This document shows positions 34,110 to 45,109 of a stretch of 64,000 nt of DNA, piece by piece. The translations under genes were made by a program, and so were the position numbers. The notes beneath the pieces were generated by a model, which was not told where the DNA came from, searched no databases, and was given only the letters and a program-made list of their open reading frames with translations. Every line of letters begins with the position of its first letter. Positions within the stretch are counted from its first letter, which is position 1. The DNA is from Achatina immaculata (taxonomy: Eukaryota; Mollusca; Gastropoda; Stylommatophora; Achatinidae), in assembly GCA_009760885.1 (NCBI GenBank), contig CM019692.1:49133430-49197429 (forward strand). The letters are read 5' to 3'.

Positions 34110-35145
34110 AAAGACAGTAACAGATATGTCATTTCACATAATCAGTAAAGAACACAACTGAAAGAACTGATAAAACATGCAAATAATTCATAAATAATAC
34201 AACTTAAATAATAGACATGTTTCAAAATGAAGCACAGTGAAGCTGGTACATCAAATCTTTGACTCTGGCTCTTCTACTTTTCTGCTGCCAAAATCCATTT
34301 TCTTGCCTTGACTTGTACATACATTTCTACATCTTCATCTAAATTTGCTTTGGATTCTATGACCCTGTTTAAATAATCAGTTAAGAATATAACTGGACTT
34401 CATATTATAGGAATTCAACTAAAGAAAGATCTGAAGTAAAAAAACGGAAGTTATGAGCATTAAAGAAATCTGAAAACTCATGTTGGCAAGATCTTTTAGA
34501 CTGCAAGCACTGTAGGAAAGCTCATGGTGAATCTTTTGTCTCCCCGAGACCGCAAGATGATGTTCTTTGCTTTCCATGCGCTGAGAGTATCGATGCACAT
34601 CATTGTGTTGGACTGGAAGTGAGTTACAGCAGCTATTTTTTCAGCCTCTGAGTGGAGCTAAAAAACAGTTGTGTGCAATACTTCTTTACTGACTCCACCA
34701 CCATGGGGGCTAGGGCGATCTCTACTCCATTAGACAGGCTAGGCCTGTTACTGGGGATACCACTAGAGAGGTAGCACAGGATCATGGTCAGCAATGGTTC
34801 ACCAACCCCAATGTTTCATGGCGAATAAAGGCATTAATTTTTCAGTTAATTAATTCATCATAATGGGAGATAAAGACTTGATGGGAACCTTCAACAAAAT
34901 TGATGACTTCTTTAGTTTTTGATGTGCCTGAATAAGAAAAAAAAATTACTAGGGTTAACAAAAAAATTGAGCTTTTAGTAAAACCTGAGGGATCAATGGC
35001 ACAGTGCTCAAGACGAATGAGACAGTGGTCAATGGACAATTGCTGATTGCTTACATCATGGTTGGTGAATCACAGCCAGCCAAGACTCTGTTTTAACATG
35101 TTATGTTATACTATGTTGTGTTACCTTATGCTGTGCTACGTGATA
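34110..35145. other. REEP intron, non-coding
   Basis: 34680-34815 is a repeat shared with 33580-33725. Otherwise nothing recognised. Confidence 0.35.
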
Positions 35146-35149
35146 TGTT

Positions 35150-36150
35150 ATACATGGATCATCCACAGATGCTCTGATCTCCTCCTCACCAAATCCATCA
35201 GCATATAGTGACCAAGTGTGCCAATTCCTCTCATGCACCAGGAAAACCAATCAGTCCTTGTGATGCCATTCTTCATGCTCAACTCGTACCAAATCAGCAA
35301 TGTTAAGCTACCCAGCTCAAAGTCCTCCACTCTTCCAAGCTATCTGAGGGTATTAGCAATGCCACCATGATCCATTGGTTGGCCACCACCTATTTAGTGC
35401 CCAAACCAGTCAGTTTATCTGCCCTTTCACTGCTCTGGACACCTGCATGATATGGCACAAAAATGAAATCTGTGACCTCTGCAAATACTCCAGCCACTGG
35501 CTGTGCACCAAACCTGTCTGATCATGCTCACAAAGTTGCTCAGCACACAGATACGAAGTGCAATCCTGAATTCCAGTCAAATAAATGTCTTTGTCACTGC
35601 CATGATCTCATCGTCATGCTGCTGGTCATCACTGCATAAGCACCGCTGGCTCCCTGGACTCTTCTGCCACTAGAGCATGTGATGAATGCCCAGGTGCTCC
35701 ACTGATGGTGCACAACAGACCCATCCGTGTAAACCACAGCATCTGTGCTGTTCGGGTTTTCGCTTATGAGAGCGCTGAACTCCACATCGACCACAACCGA
35801 GTTTTGCTCTCTAATGCTTCTGTTGTGCGTGATGATGACAGAAAAGATGTCTCTGATACCTTAAGGCACTCGTGTCCATTCTGCACCAGGACTGATGCTT
35901 GTCGGTCTGCAAACCTGTAAAATATCTTCTGCTTGATCAATCCAAATTTGCCTTCTTCAGCCTGCCCTCCTTTTCTTCAATGAACTCTCTCTGTAATGAA
36001 TGCTCCATATCTGCACTTATCCTGAGGTATGTACATGCCTTTCACATCTTCATTCTGTGCTCATTAGTGGGAAAATGGAAGAGGAATCTCATCGCTGCAC
36101 ACCGGGTGTCTCTAGCACAGTGCAATATAATGCAAGATAATGCACGTTGC
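35150..36150 (-). mobile_element. LINE fragment encoding an RNase H domain
   Basis: Minus-strand frames hold DAVVYTDGSVVHHQWSTWAF (first RNase H Asp) and, after breaks, a VPYHAGVQSSERADKLTGL segment (His/Asp region). It is a distinct lineage from 18985-19480. Frame breaks throughout. Confidence 0.7.
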
Positions 36151-36320
36151 TTTAATCTGCATCTCTCAAGTCTTGCAGTATGTGTTGGGTTGACAGTAAG
36201 GATGGTCTCCCTTAAAATTCTTGAGAGAGATGATATATGGTGTTGAAAGAAATCTTAGGTAATCCTTAATAAAAGCAATATGAAAATGAATAAATGTGAT
36301 TATATTTAATAAATACGTAC

Positions 36321-36414
36321 ATAATACATGCTGGATAAACAAAAGTAATGAAGTTGCAGAGGAACTGTGCACTATCACTCAGTAAGAAAAGTAGTGCCAG
36401 GCAGATGAGGAAAC
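36321..36414 (-). CDS. REEP5-like: REEP-like gene, exon 2 (start of first TB2/DP1 domain)
   Basis: A 94-nt exon from a TTTCAG acceptor (phase 1) to a TTAT|GTACGT donor (phase 2). It encodes GFLICLALLFLLSDSAQFLC then NFITFVYPACIM, a hydrophobic hairpin ending in the C-N-x-x-x-F-x-Y-P-A motif of TB2/DP1 proteins. Joined to exon 1 it reads LNVALG-FLICLALLF, matching REEP5 FIALG-VIGLVALYL. Confidence 0.9.
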
Positions 36415-36419
36415 CTGAA

Positions 36420-36811
36420 AAATAAAAATAAGATTATTAATAATCACCTTAATGTTTTATTGTGAGTTAAGGATTATGGCTAAACTGGTTCTGGTAAATT
36501 AGAGATACTTAGAGGCATATGATGTAGTTTAAAAAAAAAAAAAAAGAAAGAAAAACATAGATAGAAAGAAGCAAAATCCTTCCAGGGCCAAGAAGACACC
36601 AAGAAAGTAATGCAGCTAGACAGAGACAGGTAAGAATAAGAATCACAGGGAAAGACTGGTCCAAGTGCTGTTATTTCTATTCTCTCATTTTTCAGATAAT
36701 AATTCTCATTCTTACCTGACTCTCTCTAGCCACATTACTTGCTCGACATCCTAACCAATCTACCAGTTAAGTATCAGCTGTGTTTAAATGTAGTTTCGTT
36801 ATTTTCGTATT
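36420..36811. other. REEP intron, non-coding
   Basis: Two short complementary stretches near 36600-36735 (GCAGCTAGACAGAGACAGG and the CTGACTCTCTCTAGCC side) could pair, but no element was recognised. Confidence 0.25.
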
Positions 36812-36826
36812 CCTTGATAAAAACAT

Positions 36827-37089
36827 TTAAAAAAAAAGTAAAGGTAACCCTGTCATGCCTTAGAGGCACATAGGGATATGGTGTTAGTGCCCATATTTTC
36901 TTTGACCTGTCAGCACACTAGAGGGTGATATGGTCAGTATCATGCCTGGCTGCCTTTTCCTTCCCCAACTCCAGAAGAAGACGGGTACCCATTTCTACAG
37001 CTGGGTGACTGGGGTGCCGCCGGCCGGATTCGAACCCCCGACCTTCGCCATGAGAGACCAGTGCACTAACCACTTCGCCACTCAGACAC
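36827..37089 (-). mobile_element. tRNA-headed SINE, full length
   Basis: The minus strand starts with a tRNA-like head (GTGTCTGAGTGGCGAAGTGG, then B box GGTTCGAATCC at about 37026-37036, complementary strand). A roughly 180-bp body and a TTTAC/T-rich tail follow. Target duplication CCTTGATAAAAACAT at 36812-36826 and 37090-37104. It lies in REEP intron 1. The best-preserved member of the family in this window. Confidence 0.92.
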
Positions 37090-37164
37090 CCTTGATAAAA
37101 ACATATCACTGAAATATTGGTTTTGTGCTGTTTTGTTTTGCATTTCTATGTTCCCATAAAAATT

Positions 37165-38095
37165 TGTTGCAGATTGGCTCCAGATTGAAACAGGCATGAA
37201 ACGAGGATGTATACTATCTCCTTTGCTTTTTGGAATTGCAATAGACTTCATAATGAAAAAATGCTGCACATGTAATAACGGTATTGATTGGGTACATGAG
37301 ACCCAACTAGAAGATCTTGACTTTGCTGATGACATAACTCTTATCAGTAACAGTGTGAATTCCATGCAAGAAAAAAACAGATATCCTGTCTTCACTGGCT
37401 CGAAAAATAGTACTTGAAATTAACAAGGAAAAAACAAAAACAATGAAACTTACCATTAATCAAAATGGAAAAATACACGTAGAAGGGACAGCTATTAAAG
37501 AAGTCAATCAATTTGCATTCCTTGGCAGCTACATAGATCAGGATGGTGACACCAGAAAGGAAGTTAGAATTACAAAAGCAGCATCAATCTTCAAAAATCT
37601 TGAGAACATATGGCACTCAAAAGTTATAAGCACAAAAACCAAGTTAAGACTACTCAATTCAAATGTAATATCTACCCTCATTTATGCATGCAAAAGCTGG
37701 AAAACAACTAAAGAAAAACAATAAATTAGATTCTTTTGAAAACAACTGCCTAAGGAAAATACTCAGCATCAAGAGGAATGAATTCAAGAACAATGCAGAG
37801 ATAAGACTGATCAGCTAACAACAACCAGTCTCATGGGTGATCAGGAAAAGGAGATGTACATATGTTGGTCAGGTGATGAGAAGAACCGATCAGAGAAGCT
37901 ATCAAGTGGAACACAACAGGCCGAAGAAAAAGAGGCCGACCACGGGTAACTCTAAAGAGGACAATGTTAAGAGAGGCCAAGTTAATATGTATAAAATCCC
38001 TTGATGAGGTTGAAAAGCTCGCCGAAAACAGGAAAACTTGGCTAAATACCTTGCGAGCCTTGTGTGACATTTAACGGCACGGGAAGGATGTAAGA
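37165..38095 (+). mobile_element. Non-LTR retrotransposon fragment, family B, with RT active-site box
   Basis: Encodes, with frameshifts, RGCILSPLLFGIAIDFIMKK, LEDLDFADDITLISNSVN (catalytic FADD), AFLGSYIDQDGDTRKEVRIT and the basic C-terminus. The family end TTTAACGGCACGGGAAGGAT is at about 38070-38090. It sits in REEP intron 1, opposite to the gene. Confidence 0.88.
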
Positions 38096-38154
38096 TACAA
38101 ATTTGTATAGAACGCGTGCGTATCAAAATTTCCAACAATAAACATACATCATAC

Positions 38155-38296
38155 CTAGTGCAACATTCAGCCTGCGAATCTGAAGATCATGCTCTATCTT
38201 CTGAAAGATGTCTTTCAAGATGCCTATAGTGTTCCCATGCAGGTACTTATCCAGTTCATTCAGAAAAACTTCCAAAGCTTGTGAAGCATCAGCCAT
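38155..38296 (-). CDS. REEP5-like: REEP-like gene, exon 1 (start codon, N-terminus); gene spans 25439-38296
   Basis: The ATG at 38296-38294 sits in a good context (GAAACATGG). The exon ends CTAG|GTATGA in phase 1. It encodes 47 residues: MADASQALEVFLNELDKYLH, then NTIGILKDIFQKIEHDLQIR, then RLNVAL. This fits the amphipathic N-terminal region of REEP5/6 before the first membrane hairpin. The seven exons 38155-38296, 36321-36414, 33962-34103, 32047-32191, 31228-31321, 27737-27863 and 25439-25672 total 978 nt, exactly 325 codons plus stop. REEP5/6 proteins shape ER tubules and aid membrane traffic. Vertebrate REEP5 is about 190 residues with one domain, so this model is unusual. Because exons 1 and 4 both exit in phase 1, skipping exons 2-4 would also give an in-frame single-domain protein. 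Confidence 0.88.
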
Positions 38297-38299
38297 GTT

Positions 38300-38865
38300 T
38301 CTATTCTATCCAGGACTGCAGCGGATCTAATTATTCATCTCTTAATTATTTAAAATGTAACCAGGGTACTATACTAAATAATTAACATGGTTTCACATGG
38401 TTTATGTTCGCATGAAGATGTCTGTTATGCGTATGAAGATAATCGATCTTCTGCTGTGATCTCTCCGTTCCGGTACCTCCTCCCTGGCAACTTCTGCTTC
38501 CCCGGATAGTTTTCTCCTGCCAGGTTGCACAACATCAGATCAAACAAGAAAATATGGAGCAGGTGGGTAACAAACTAAATGAGTTTAAATTTACAGTATT
38601 ATGGTCAGTATTTATTTATTTTAAATATTTTATTCAAATATGTTCACCAGCTCGGTTTTCTAAATTATATTATTTGTGGAATTCCCTATGACTATTTCTA
38701 AAATTAACCGTCAGCCTGTCATAACCTAGTTTTCCTCAGATTTTCACCTCCACTTTCCTCGTATACAACGTTTTCGCCGAAACACTCCTGTGCTAGCGCG
38801 GGAGAAACATTTTATAAATGAACATGTCATTCGAATGAAAAAAATACGAACACGTTAAATTCATC
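38300..38865. promoter_or_regulatory. Probable REEP promoter and 5' untranslated region
   Basis: The sequence above the start codon is relatively G+C-rich between 38450 and 38540 (for example CTCCGTTCCGGTACC) and again near 38790 (GCTAGCGCGGG). No TATA box was located with confidence. It is called from position only. Confidence 0.3.
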
Positions 38866-38869
38866 CTAA

Positions 38870-39420
38870 GTTTAACTAATAATGGAGATACAATGATGGA
38901 AATAAAAAAAGGACATCTATCGCTCTTCAGAAATTAAAATAACTAAATCAGCTGTGGAGAGGAACAGACAGAACTACAAAAATAAGATTTTTAAGGGCAT
39001 TTATCTTTCCCATCGCAACATATGCCTGTGAGACCTGGACACTTAACAAAACAGCTGAGAAACACATAAATGCCTTTGAATGTAAATGCTACAGAGTTCT
39101 TCAAGTATCATGGGCACAAAAAAGAACAAATATATTTATACTACAAGAACTTAATATTGAAGAAGGTTGGCTAGTACAGAGGATTAAACAGAAAACTTAA
39201 ATATTTTGGATACATTAAACATGATAATTTAGAGAAGACCGTCTTGGAAGGGTACATATTGGGAAAAAGAGGAAGACCAAGGTGAAGATGGCTGCAAGAC
39301 ACATCTTTGATAATCAGCAAATGAATGCATCAGCAGCAGAGTATCTTGCTTACAACTGAGAGGCCTACAGGAGAGCTGTTAGGGAGGCAAAGTTTCACAA
39401 GGGACATGCAAATGACTAAC
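38870..39420 (+). mobile_element. Non-LTR retrotransposon fragment, family A 3' end
   Basis: Matches 30320-30850 from the AACTAATAATGGAGATACAA start through TATGCCTGTGAGACCTGGAC to the GGGACATGCAAATGACTAAC end. Several indels. No RT active-site region. Confidence 0.8.
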
Positions 39421-39424
39421 TGAA

Positions 39425-40225
39425 CTAACTTTACCTTATTTCTGGTCCTATATTGTTTTGAAATGCTGGCATTTTTTTCATCACTCCTAGTAACTAAGAA
39501 TTTTTTAACTAAGTCTTTTACTTAAATGGTTTATTTCTTTTTTTGTCAGTACGCTCGCCAGTCATCATACCCAGCCAGTATAGAGGGACAGCATGAAGGC
39601 TGAAATTCTGCTTGCATACTGTTGAAACAAGGAATAAAGCAAGTTGAAGGACCATTGCAGTCAAACTTCCCTGGCCAAATGAGATGATGATAATGATAAA
39701 CAGAAGTATTTTTTATGGAAACCATCATCGCCTCCAATGATCTGTCAAAATGATCACTGTCCCAAGATTAATCTTGCATATAGTATAATCAATAAACAGC
39801 TTAAAATTTCATTTTGTGTGTGTTTTTAGTACACTTGAAAGTGTGTGGACGATGTATATTTTAGTACACTTGAGAGTGTGTGGGCAATGCAACATTTTAT
39901 ATACCTTTCCAATGACTGGAGAAAGCCAAGACGTCAAGTGGCTTTTTCAGTATTTAGTAAGCATTTGAAAAATTTTGAATGTTTCAATATGATCAACAAT
40001 GAAGCAGTTTTTGAGATTTGTCTGAAAACTCACCTCCAAGGTTACAGAATAAGCAACATAGTTTTAAGTCACATTTGTATTTAGTTTCTCATCATTTTGC
40101 ACAGGTTAAAACTATTTAAGTAGATCCATATCTGAATGTTTGTGTCTTTTAAAATATTTTGTAAAGAACACTGAGGAGTCTGATTACCTAAGTAAAAAAA
40201 ATTGAGATGATATCTCTCTCTCTCT
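39425..40225. other. Non-coding stretch
   Basis: A short direct duplication (AGTACACTTGA-AGTGTGTGG) lies at 39829-39885. Nothing else recognised. Confidence 0.35.
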
Positions 40226-40229
40226 GAAT

Positions 40230-40335
40230 CTTAAGTGTCCAAGGCACAAGGGGCTTCTGCGAGGGTTTTCCACAAATGCCTGTCTTTTGCCTTTCTTTTC
40301 TGCTCTTGCCCATGTGAGCCCTCTATTGCTCAACA
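40230..40335 (-). mobile_element. Family D LINE 3' end, short antisense copy
   Basis: CAAGGCACAAGGGGCTTCTG and GGGTTTTCCACAAATGCCTG are the reverse complement of the 3' end at 42200-42300. An AGAG-type tail lies at 40210-40225. Confidence 0.65.
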
Positions 40336-40339
40336 TGGA

Positions 40340-40780
40340 GAAGAACAACAGGATGATGATATAAGTTCATCTTTATACTGCCCAGACTAGTCTTTCTTTC
40401 TTTCATGTCTTATCCTGCCTGATGCAAGACTTCACATTCTTTCATGAACTAATGGTTTGAGATGAATTTCTGTCTGGGGCAGCACACACATTGCTCCCAA
40501 TCTGTTGGGTATAAAGTCAGTATCTTCATATTTCTTTCACAATCTTTGAACTGTAGTTATTTGTGCCTAGCTGTTCTATGTCAGTTACATATCCTTTCAC
40601 CTGTCATTTGGCAGACACTGAACTATGAAAGCACTTGCTATCTGTTTAGAGTGTACATGTTTCTAAAGTCAACTTATGATATTTCTGATGCATGTACCGT
40701 GCAGTTTGATGTGACACAGACATAGCACATCTACGCAAAAAATATTAAATACTTTTTATGTGGTGTATGTGTGCTATCCA
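40340..40780. other. Non-coding stretch
   Basis: Nothing recognised. Confidence 0.3.
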
Positions 40781-40784
40781 TATA

Positions 40785-42330
40785 CAAAATCACAAAGCAG
40801 ATGACAGATGTGAGAGTGCAGTAAGGACACATATGGGACAACTGGCCAATGGAGAAAGAGAAAAAACTGAAAGATGGAAGGAACACTTTAACATCCTACA
40901 AGCAGCATAAACAATAGACATACCTGAAGCAAAAATTGAACTAAACATCAATACAGGACCAATAACAATAAGTGAAGTAAAGGAGGCAATAAAGAAGGTA
41001 AAATTAGACAGGGCACTAGGTGAAGATGAAGTAACTGCTGAGATGTTGAAAGCAGAAGAAACAGAAACACCAAAACAACTTTGCTGGATACTACAACAAA
41101 TTTGGGATCTAGAAAAAGCTCCAGAGTGGGAAACTGGCCTTATAGTAAAACTACCAAAGAAAGGTGACCTCAGAGACTGTGGGAACTGGAGAGGCATTAC
41201 CCTACTGCCACTCACCAGTAAAGCATTTTGCAGAATAATCATCAACAGAATTGTACCAACACTTGAGGGAAAACTTCGGAAAGAGCAGGCAGGATTTAAG
41301 AAAGGAAGATCATTCATAGACCACATATTTGTACTTAGACAAATATTAGATCAGGCAAATGAGTGGCATAGAACAACATATGCATTGTTTATAGGTTTTG
41401 AGAAAGCCTTTGACAGTGTCAACAGAGATCCACTGTGGAAAATCCTAAGATGCCATGGCCTCTCCCATAAGTTAGTGAATGTAATCAAAGCCCTATATGA
41501 GGGTTTTCAGTGCAAAGTGATCTGTGGAGAACATACCTCCAGCAGCTTTAGGGTACAAACAGGAGTGAAGCACGGATGTGTACTATCACCAACATTATTT
41601 ATCTTGGCAGTAGATTGGTTAATGAAGGAGGCAACATCAGACAAACGCAGAGGATTTCAATGGACTCTTGACACAGTGCTGGAGGACTTTGACTTTGTGG
41701 ACAACATTTGTCTACTATCAAGATATGCAAGATAAAATAAACAAGCTAACTCAGAATGCAAACAACATGGGACTAAAGATCAGCTTAGGAAAGACAAAGT
41801 TAATGAAGCAAAATGTGAACAACAGAAATGTACTCAGAGTAAATAGGAAGTTAGTGGAGGAGGTCAATGAATTTGTATATCTTGGCAGTAGAGTAGTAGA
41901 AAATAGAGACAGCACAGAGGACATCAACAGCAGACTTACTAGAGCAAACCAGGCTTTTACAGTGCTGCAGGCTATATGGAAATAAAAAAACTAAGCATGA
42001 ATATGAAAATCAGGATATTTAAGAGTAATGTTCTAAGTGTACTACTCTATGGAAGTGAATGCTGGAAAATCACCAAAACCACAGACAAAAAGTTGAATTG
42101 ACAACTGACTAACAAAAATAGCACTAAGATGGACACCATAGGGTAACAGAAGTAAGGGTAGATCAAAAGAGACATGGAGAAGAACAACAGAGTGGATGTT
42201 GAGCAATAGTGGCCTTACCTGGGCAAGAGCAGAAAAAAAGCCAAAGGACAAGCATTTGTGGAAAACTCTTGCGGAAGCCCCATGTGCCCTGAGCACTTAA
42301 GGTTCAGAGAGAGAGAGAGATGTGTGCTGT
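40785..42330 (+). mobile_element. Non-LTR retrotransposon, family D, longest RT copy in the window
   Basis: The longest open stretch (41043-41735, 230 residues) covers the RT fingers and palm: IWDLEKAPEWETGLIVKLPK, CGNWRGITLLPLTSKAFCRI, KEQAGFKKGRSFIDHIFVLR, FEKAFDSVNRDPLW and KHGCVLSPTLFILAVDWLMK. The catalytic box, normally (F/Y)ADD, reads FVDN, so this copy is dead. A frameshift follows, then the C-terminus (VYLGSRVVENRDSTEDINSR), and an (AG)n tail at 42308-42322. The endonuclease region upstream of 40785 is missing. It lies between the IAP RING exons and the REEP promoter. Confidence 0.92.
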
Positions 42331-42334
42331 CTCA

Positions 42335-42935
42335 TTACTGTACTGTATGTATATTGACAACAGCTTTAGGCGTCATTGTGAGCTAACATCTCTCTCAAGG
42401 ATCTAGGGGTTTTGGCAGATGAAGGTGGTCACTGATGTGCCAATGTAATTATCTGCTGTCTCCAAAGACAGTTTCTAGTTTTTGGGGTTTTTTTTTTTAA
42501 GACTACCTGCATAAGAGGATTTAATAATTAATGGGCACATGAGTAGACTTGCTGATAGTGACTTTTCTTGTTCAGAAGATTGTGGGCTTCAGACCTGCTA
42601 CCAACCAGCCCAGCTGTAGAAATGAGTATCCAACACACACCAGTGCCTCTGAAAAATGAGAACATCTGTTTACAGTGTGAGACTGCCCTGAACATACAGG
42701 TGTCAGTGAATGAAAGGAAAACAGAGAAATGAACTGAGATAGCTGGCTCGGGGGGAGGGGGGGGTGGTGATGATGTGTGTGGGTGGGGAGATTAATCGAA
42801 TGAAAAAGACTGGCTCCACAGTCTTGAGGAAGACAGACAAATATCATACTCTGTTTTAGCATAGAAAGACATTTCAATCAAAACTAATCTCCTCGCTTCA
42901 TTAACAATCCATTTACTGAATTAGCTTATCAGCTT
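42335..42935. other. Non-coding stretch
   Basis: A G-rich run lies near 42750-42790. A short piece near 42515-42545 (TTTAATAATTAATGGGCACA) resembles the foldback arm of 16793-16902. Nothing else recognised. Confidence 0.35.
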
Positions 42936-43048
42936 CCTTACTCAGATCTAGAGACAAGAATATAAGCAGTTTTCTCAGATATTCCTGACCAGAATGAAAT
43001 GAACCACATTCTAGAGACAAGAATATAACCAGTTTTCTCAGACATTCC

Positions 43049-43133
43049 CATGAATTACAAAAAAAACAGTGAAATTTATCCACGAGACATGACTGCAGAT
43101 ATATACAGACAATGCGAACGAAGGAGAAGAAGA
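43049..43133 (+). mobile_element. 5'-truncated LINE 3' end inside the minisatellite
   Basis: An 85-bp insertion matching the 3' end of the LINE fragment at 54451-54695 (shared ACAGTGAAATTTATCCA, GACTGCAGATAT, CAGACAATG) with a GAAGGAGAAGAAG tail. It is flanked by TCAGACATTCC at 43038-43048 and 43134-43144. A second copy of the same insertion is at about 43753-43838, through the 704-bp duplication. Confidence 0.85.
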
Positions 43134-43289
43134 TCAGACATTCCTGACCAGACTGAAATGAACCACATTCTAGAGTCAAGAATATAAGCAGTTTTCTCAG
43201 ATATTCCCGACCAGACTGAAATGAATTACATTCTAGAGACAAGAACTGACTTTGACTTTTCTGATCCCCAGATTTACGAGTTTTCACTC

Positions 43290-43450
43290 TTTTTCCTTTG
43301 TGCCAGATAATGAAATGTACAGGTTCTCTTCAGCTGTTCTACATCTCCATACAGAATGTCAGTGATTGAGGAGTTTGGTGGTATCAGGTTATTCTGAAGG
43401 TCCTTCAATGCACTGCAGTCTAGTAGATGGTGTTTAACAGTTCATTCTGA
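43290..43450 (-). mobile_element. LINE C-terminal fragment, duplicated at 43995-44155
   Basis: The minus strand encodes VKHHLLDCSALKDLQNNLIP then ITDILYGDVEQLKRTCTFHY, the His/Cys tail after LINE RTs. It resembles TVEHILQNCTNYETLRNNYW and LYGSIHQLQKTVKFI at 54451-54695. It is carried in the 704-bp repeat unit. Confidence 0.7.
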
Positions 43451-44539
43451 AAAGAACCACATTCTAGAGACAAGAATATAAGCAGTTTTCTCAGATATTC
43501 CTGACTAGATGGAAATGAACCACATTCTAGAGACAAGAATATAAGCAGTTTTCTCAGATATTCCTGACTAGATGGAAATGAACCACATTCTAGAGACAAG
43601 AATATAAGCAGTTTTCTCAGATATTCCTGACCAGACTGAAATGAACCACATTCTAGAGACAAGATATAAGCAGTTTTCTCAGATATTCCTGACCAGAATG
43701 AAATGAACCACATTCTAGAGACAAGAATATAACCAGTTTTCTCAGACATTCCCATGAATTACAAAAAAAACAGTGAAATTTATCCACGAGACATGACTGC
43801 AGATATATACAGACAATGCGAACGAAGGAGAAGAAGATCAGACATTCCTGACCAGACTGAAATGAACCACATTCTAGAGACAAGAATATAAGCAGTTTTC
43901 TCAGATATTCCCGACCAGACTGAAATGAATTACATTCTAGAGACAAGAACTGACTTTGACTTTTCTGATCCCCAGATTTATGAGTTTTCACTCTTTTTCC
44001 TTTGTGCCAGATAATGAAATGTACAGGTTCTCTTCAGCTGTTCTACATCTCCATACAGAATGTCAGTGATTGAGGAGTTTGGTGGTATCAGGTTATTCTG
44101 AAGGTCCTTCAATGCACTGCAGTCTAGTAGATGGTGTTTAACAGTTCATTCTGAAAAGAACCACATTCTAGAGACAAGAATATAAGCAGTTTTCTCAGAT
44201 ATTCCTGACTAGATGGAAATGAACCACATTCTAGAGACAAGAATATAAGCAGTTTTCTCAGATATTCCTGACTAGATGGAAATGAACCACATTCTAGAGA
44301 CAAGAATATAAGCAGTTTTCTCAGATATTCCTGACTAGATGGAAATGAACCACATTCTAGAGACAAGAATATAAGCAGTTTTCTCAGATATTCCTGACCA
44401 GACTGAAATGAACCACATTCTAGAGACAAGAATATAAGCAGTTTTCTCAGATGTTCCTGACCAGAATGAAATGAACCACATTCTAAAGACAAGAATATAA
44501 GCAGTTTTCTCAGATATTCCTGACCAGAATGAAATGACA

Positions 44540-44900
44540 CACATACAAAACCATTAATAATTTGCATCCTGTTTAATCTCCAAGCTCCTAAAACTACGAT
44601 TGGTGTATTCACAAGCAACAGAACAAAATCATACAATAATTAAATACTGATAATGTCAACCAACAGAACAAAATCATGCACATACTGATAAAGTTAATAT
44701 TAAAACACAAGATAAATATTAAAAGAACAACAATCTGGAACCATATAATTTTAATGAGTTACATTTATTCAGACTATGGGACACATAATCTACATAATTA
44801 GTTCTGACATATGTAAAACAGTATCAGATATTTACAAACAAAAATATGAACTTGAAGGGCAGAATGGGATGCATATGGAAAAAAAAACTGTGGAATCTCT
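44540..44900. other. Non-coding stretch downstream of the IAP RING exons
   Basis: Short repeated words (CAACAGAACAAAATCAT) only. Confidence 0.3.
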
Positions 44901-45109
44901 ATAATGCTGAACATATTTTAACAAATGGTGACATGTAACTTTACATCTGATGTACTATAATGCATCATATTCAGCGATGCTTCAGAACAAAGTACAAATG
45001 GAATGAGCAGTGCAACAGCATGAACCTTTAATGATGGAAAGGAACTGCAGTTCAAGAAATGAGAACTGCGGATGCACATTATTTTTGCCCATAACATTTA
45101 TGATGAGTA

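Larger units (their letters stand above)
42940..44535. repeat. 63-bp minisatellite with a 704-bp higher-order duplication
   Basis: Units of 63 bp contain ACCACATTCTAGAGACAAGA, TATAAGCAGTTTTCTCAGAT and ATTCCTGACCAGA. About 14-16 copies lie in blocks around 42945-43045, 43135-43235, 43445-43750, 43840-43950 and 44155-44535. A segment including unit blocks, a LINE 3' end and a LINE C-terminal fragment occurs twice with a constant shift of 704 bp (for example TGCCAGATAATG at 43301 and 44005). Because 63 is divisible by three, long frames remain open on the minus strand. I do not read them as protein. Confidence 0.9.

Noticed and set aside
37016..37089. A tRNA gene (A and B boxes, GGTTCGAATCC)
   Set aside because: The tRNA-like part is the head of a 260-bp SINE with a tail and target duplication. 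Several diverged copies exist in the window.
41043..41985. Reverse transcriptase frames as host genes
   Set aside because: They match non-LTR retrotransposon domains, with stops, frameshifts, a lost catalytic residue and simple-repeat tails.
42913..44636. Long minus-strand frames encoding a 21-residue repeat as a possible repeat protein
   Set aside because: The period (63 bp) is divisible by three, which keeps any frame open. Other frames are open too, the frames run into LINE debris, and there are no start or splice signals tied to a gene.
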